Source: Pantoea vagans (lineage in GTDB: Bacteria; Pseudomonadota; Gammaproteobacteria; Enterobacterales; Enterobacteriaceae). Taken from it: DNA of 64,000 nt. Made by a program: the position numbers and the translations under genes. Shown piece after piece: positions 63,585 through 64,000 of this stretch. Numbering within the stretch: position 1 is the stretch's first letter; each line of letters opens with the position of its first letter. The stretch is from assembly GCF_001506165.1 (NCBI RefSeq), contig NZ_CP011427.1, positions 2,666,001-2,730,000 of the forward strand. The letters run 5' to 3'. The notes under the pieces are model-generated. The model made no database searches and had not been told where the DNA came from. It saw only the letters and a program-made list of their open reading frames with translations.

Positions 63585-64000
63585 ATGAATAACAACACCT
63601 CACACCCTACACTGCTTGCTGAGCTGCGCCGCCTGGTCGGACCTTCGCACCTGTTAACCGAAGCGGAACAGACCGCGCGCTACCGTAAAGGCTTTCGTTC
63701 AGGCGAGGGCGATGCGCTGGCGGTAGTGTTTCCAGGTACACTGCTGGAACTGTGGCGTGTGCTGCAGGCACTGGTGCAGGCCGATGCGGTGATCCTGATG
63801 CAGGCGGCCAACACCGGTTTGACGGAAGGTTCCACCCCCAACGGCAACGATTACGATCGTCCGGTGGTAATCATCAGCACGCTGCGTCTCGACAAATTGC
63901 AGCTGATTGATGGCGGCAACCAGATCCTCGCCTTCCCGGGCAGTACCCTGTATCAACTGGAAAAAGCGTTAAAACCGCTGGGGCGCGAGCCACACTCGGT
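63585..64000 (+). CDS. dld: Quinone-dependent D-lactate dehydrogenase Dld (3' truncated by window)
   Basis: The open frame from ATG 63585 (AAGGA eight bases upstream) runs off the window end after 138 codons. The encoded part matches the N-terminal FAD-binding region of E. coli Dld: LRRLVGPSHLL, ARYRKGFRSGEGDALAVVFPG, LMQAANTGLTEGSTPNGNDYDR, VVIISTLRLDKLQL, GSTLYQLEKALKPLGREPHS. The enzyme is a peripheral inner-membrane flavoprotein that oxidises D-lactate to pyruvate and reduces quinone. It is divergent from bglX across two ERIC elements. Confidence 0.95.
   Translation, partial: MNNNTSHPTLLAELRRLVGPSHLLTEAEQTARYRKGFRSGEGDALAVVFPGTLLELWRVLQALVQADAVILMQAANTGLTEGSTPNGNDYDRPVVIISTLRLDKLQLIDGGNQILAFPGSTLYQLEKALKPLGREPHS

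Overview
The window is chromosomal DNA of an enteric bacterium (Enterobacterales), most likely a Pantoea- or Erwinia-like member of the Erwiniaceae. The evidence is close protein matches, recalled from memory, to E. coli OmpX, RhtA, Dps, GlnHPQ, YbiO, RlmF, YbiB, DinG, MlrA, OsmF/YehYXW, BglX and Dld, together with ERIC repeats and a membrane gluconate-dehydrogenase-type operon. Two E. coli-like blocks can be seen: ompX-rhtA-dps-glnHPQ-ybiO-rlmF...ybiB-dinG, and mlrA-yohO-yehWXY-osmF...bglX-dld. These blocks are far apart in E. coli. Here they lie about 12 kb apart, and each is interrupted by accessory genes.

Layout: 1-2425, end of a gluconate/2-ketogluconate dehydrogenase operon (FAD subunit and tri-heme cytochrome c). 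2633-11172, core block with ompX, rhtA, dps, the glutamine transporter glnHPQ, mechanosensitive channel ybiO and rRNA methylase rlmF. 11416-12045, flavin-reductase-like gene. 12388-25876, a large histidine-utilisation region: an ammonia-lyase-like gene without the usual MIO triad, a four-gene amino-acid ABC transporter, hutG, hutI, hutF, hutD, hutC, hutH and hutU. Six HutC-type TGTA...ACA sites tie the transporter and the hut genes into one regulon. HutF and HutG together imply the five-step route (formiminoglutamate to formylglutamate to glutamate plus formate). 26111-30579, an M20 amidohydrolase, then ybiB and LexA-controlled dinG.

30634-41978 is an accessory catabolic island. It has two related LysR regulators at its ends, a guanidino-acid ureohydrolase with an iron-type dehydrogenase, and a seven-gene operon: argininosuccinate-lyase-like enzyme, ABC permease, ATPase, binding protein, two NodB/PuuE-type deacetylases and an MmgE/PrpD protein. 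I infer that it takes up and degrades an N-substituted aspartate, guanidino or aminopolycarboxylate compound. The substrate is unknown.

42017-47890, a GNAT enzyme with an XRE-cupin regulator, then mlrA, tiny yohO and the OsmF betaine-type transporter. 48108-60775, a second accessory stretch: MFS transporter, idi, a LacI/two Gfo-Idh oxidoreductases/GPH symporter sugar locus, a chemoreceptor, a SUFU-domain protein, a small membrane protein and an MpaB/DUF2236 protein. 60898-64000, bglX and the start of dld, separated by two ERIC elements in tandem.

Intergenic DNA is rich in repeats. Besides ERIC elements and short palindromes there is a family of about 300 bp elements (12056-12342, 17224-17580, 50306-50583, 50586-50892, with a short derivative at 27341-27410). 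Their arms and internal hairpins differ between copies in a compensatory way, which points to a conserved folded RNA or DNA structure. This is the most unusual non-coding signal in the window. I saw no tRNA, rRNA, CRISPR array or intact transposase.
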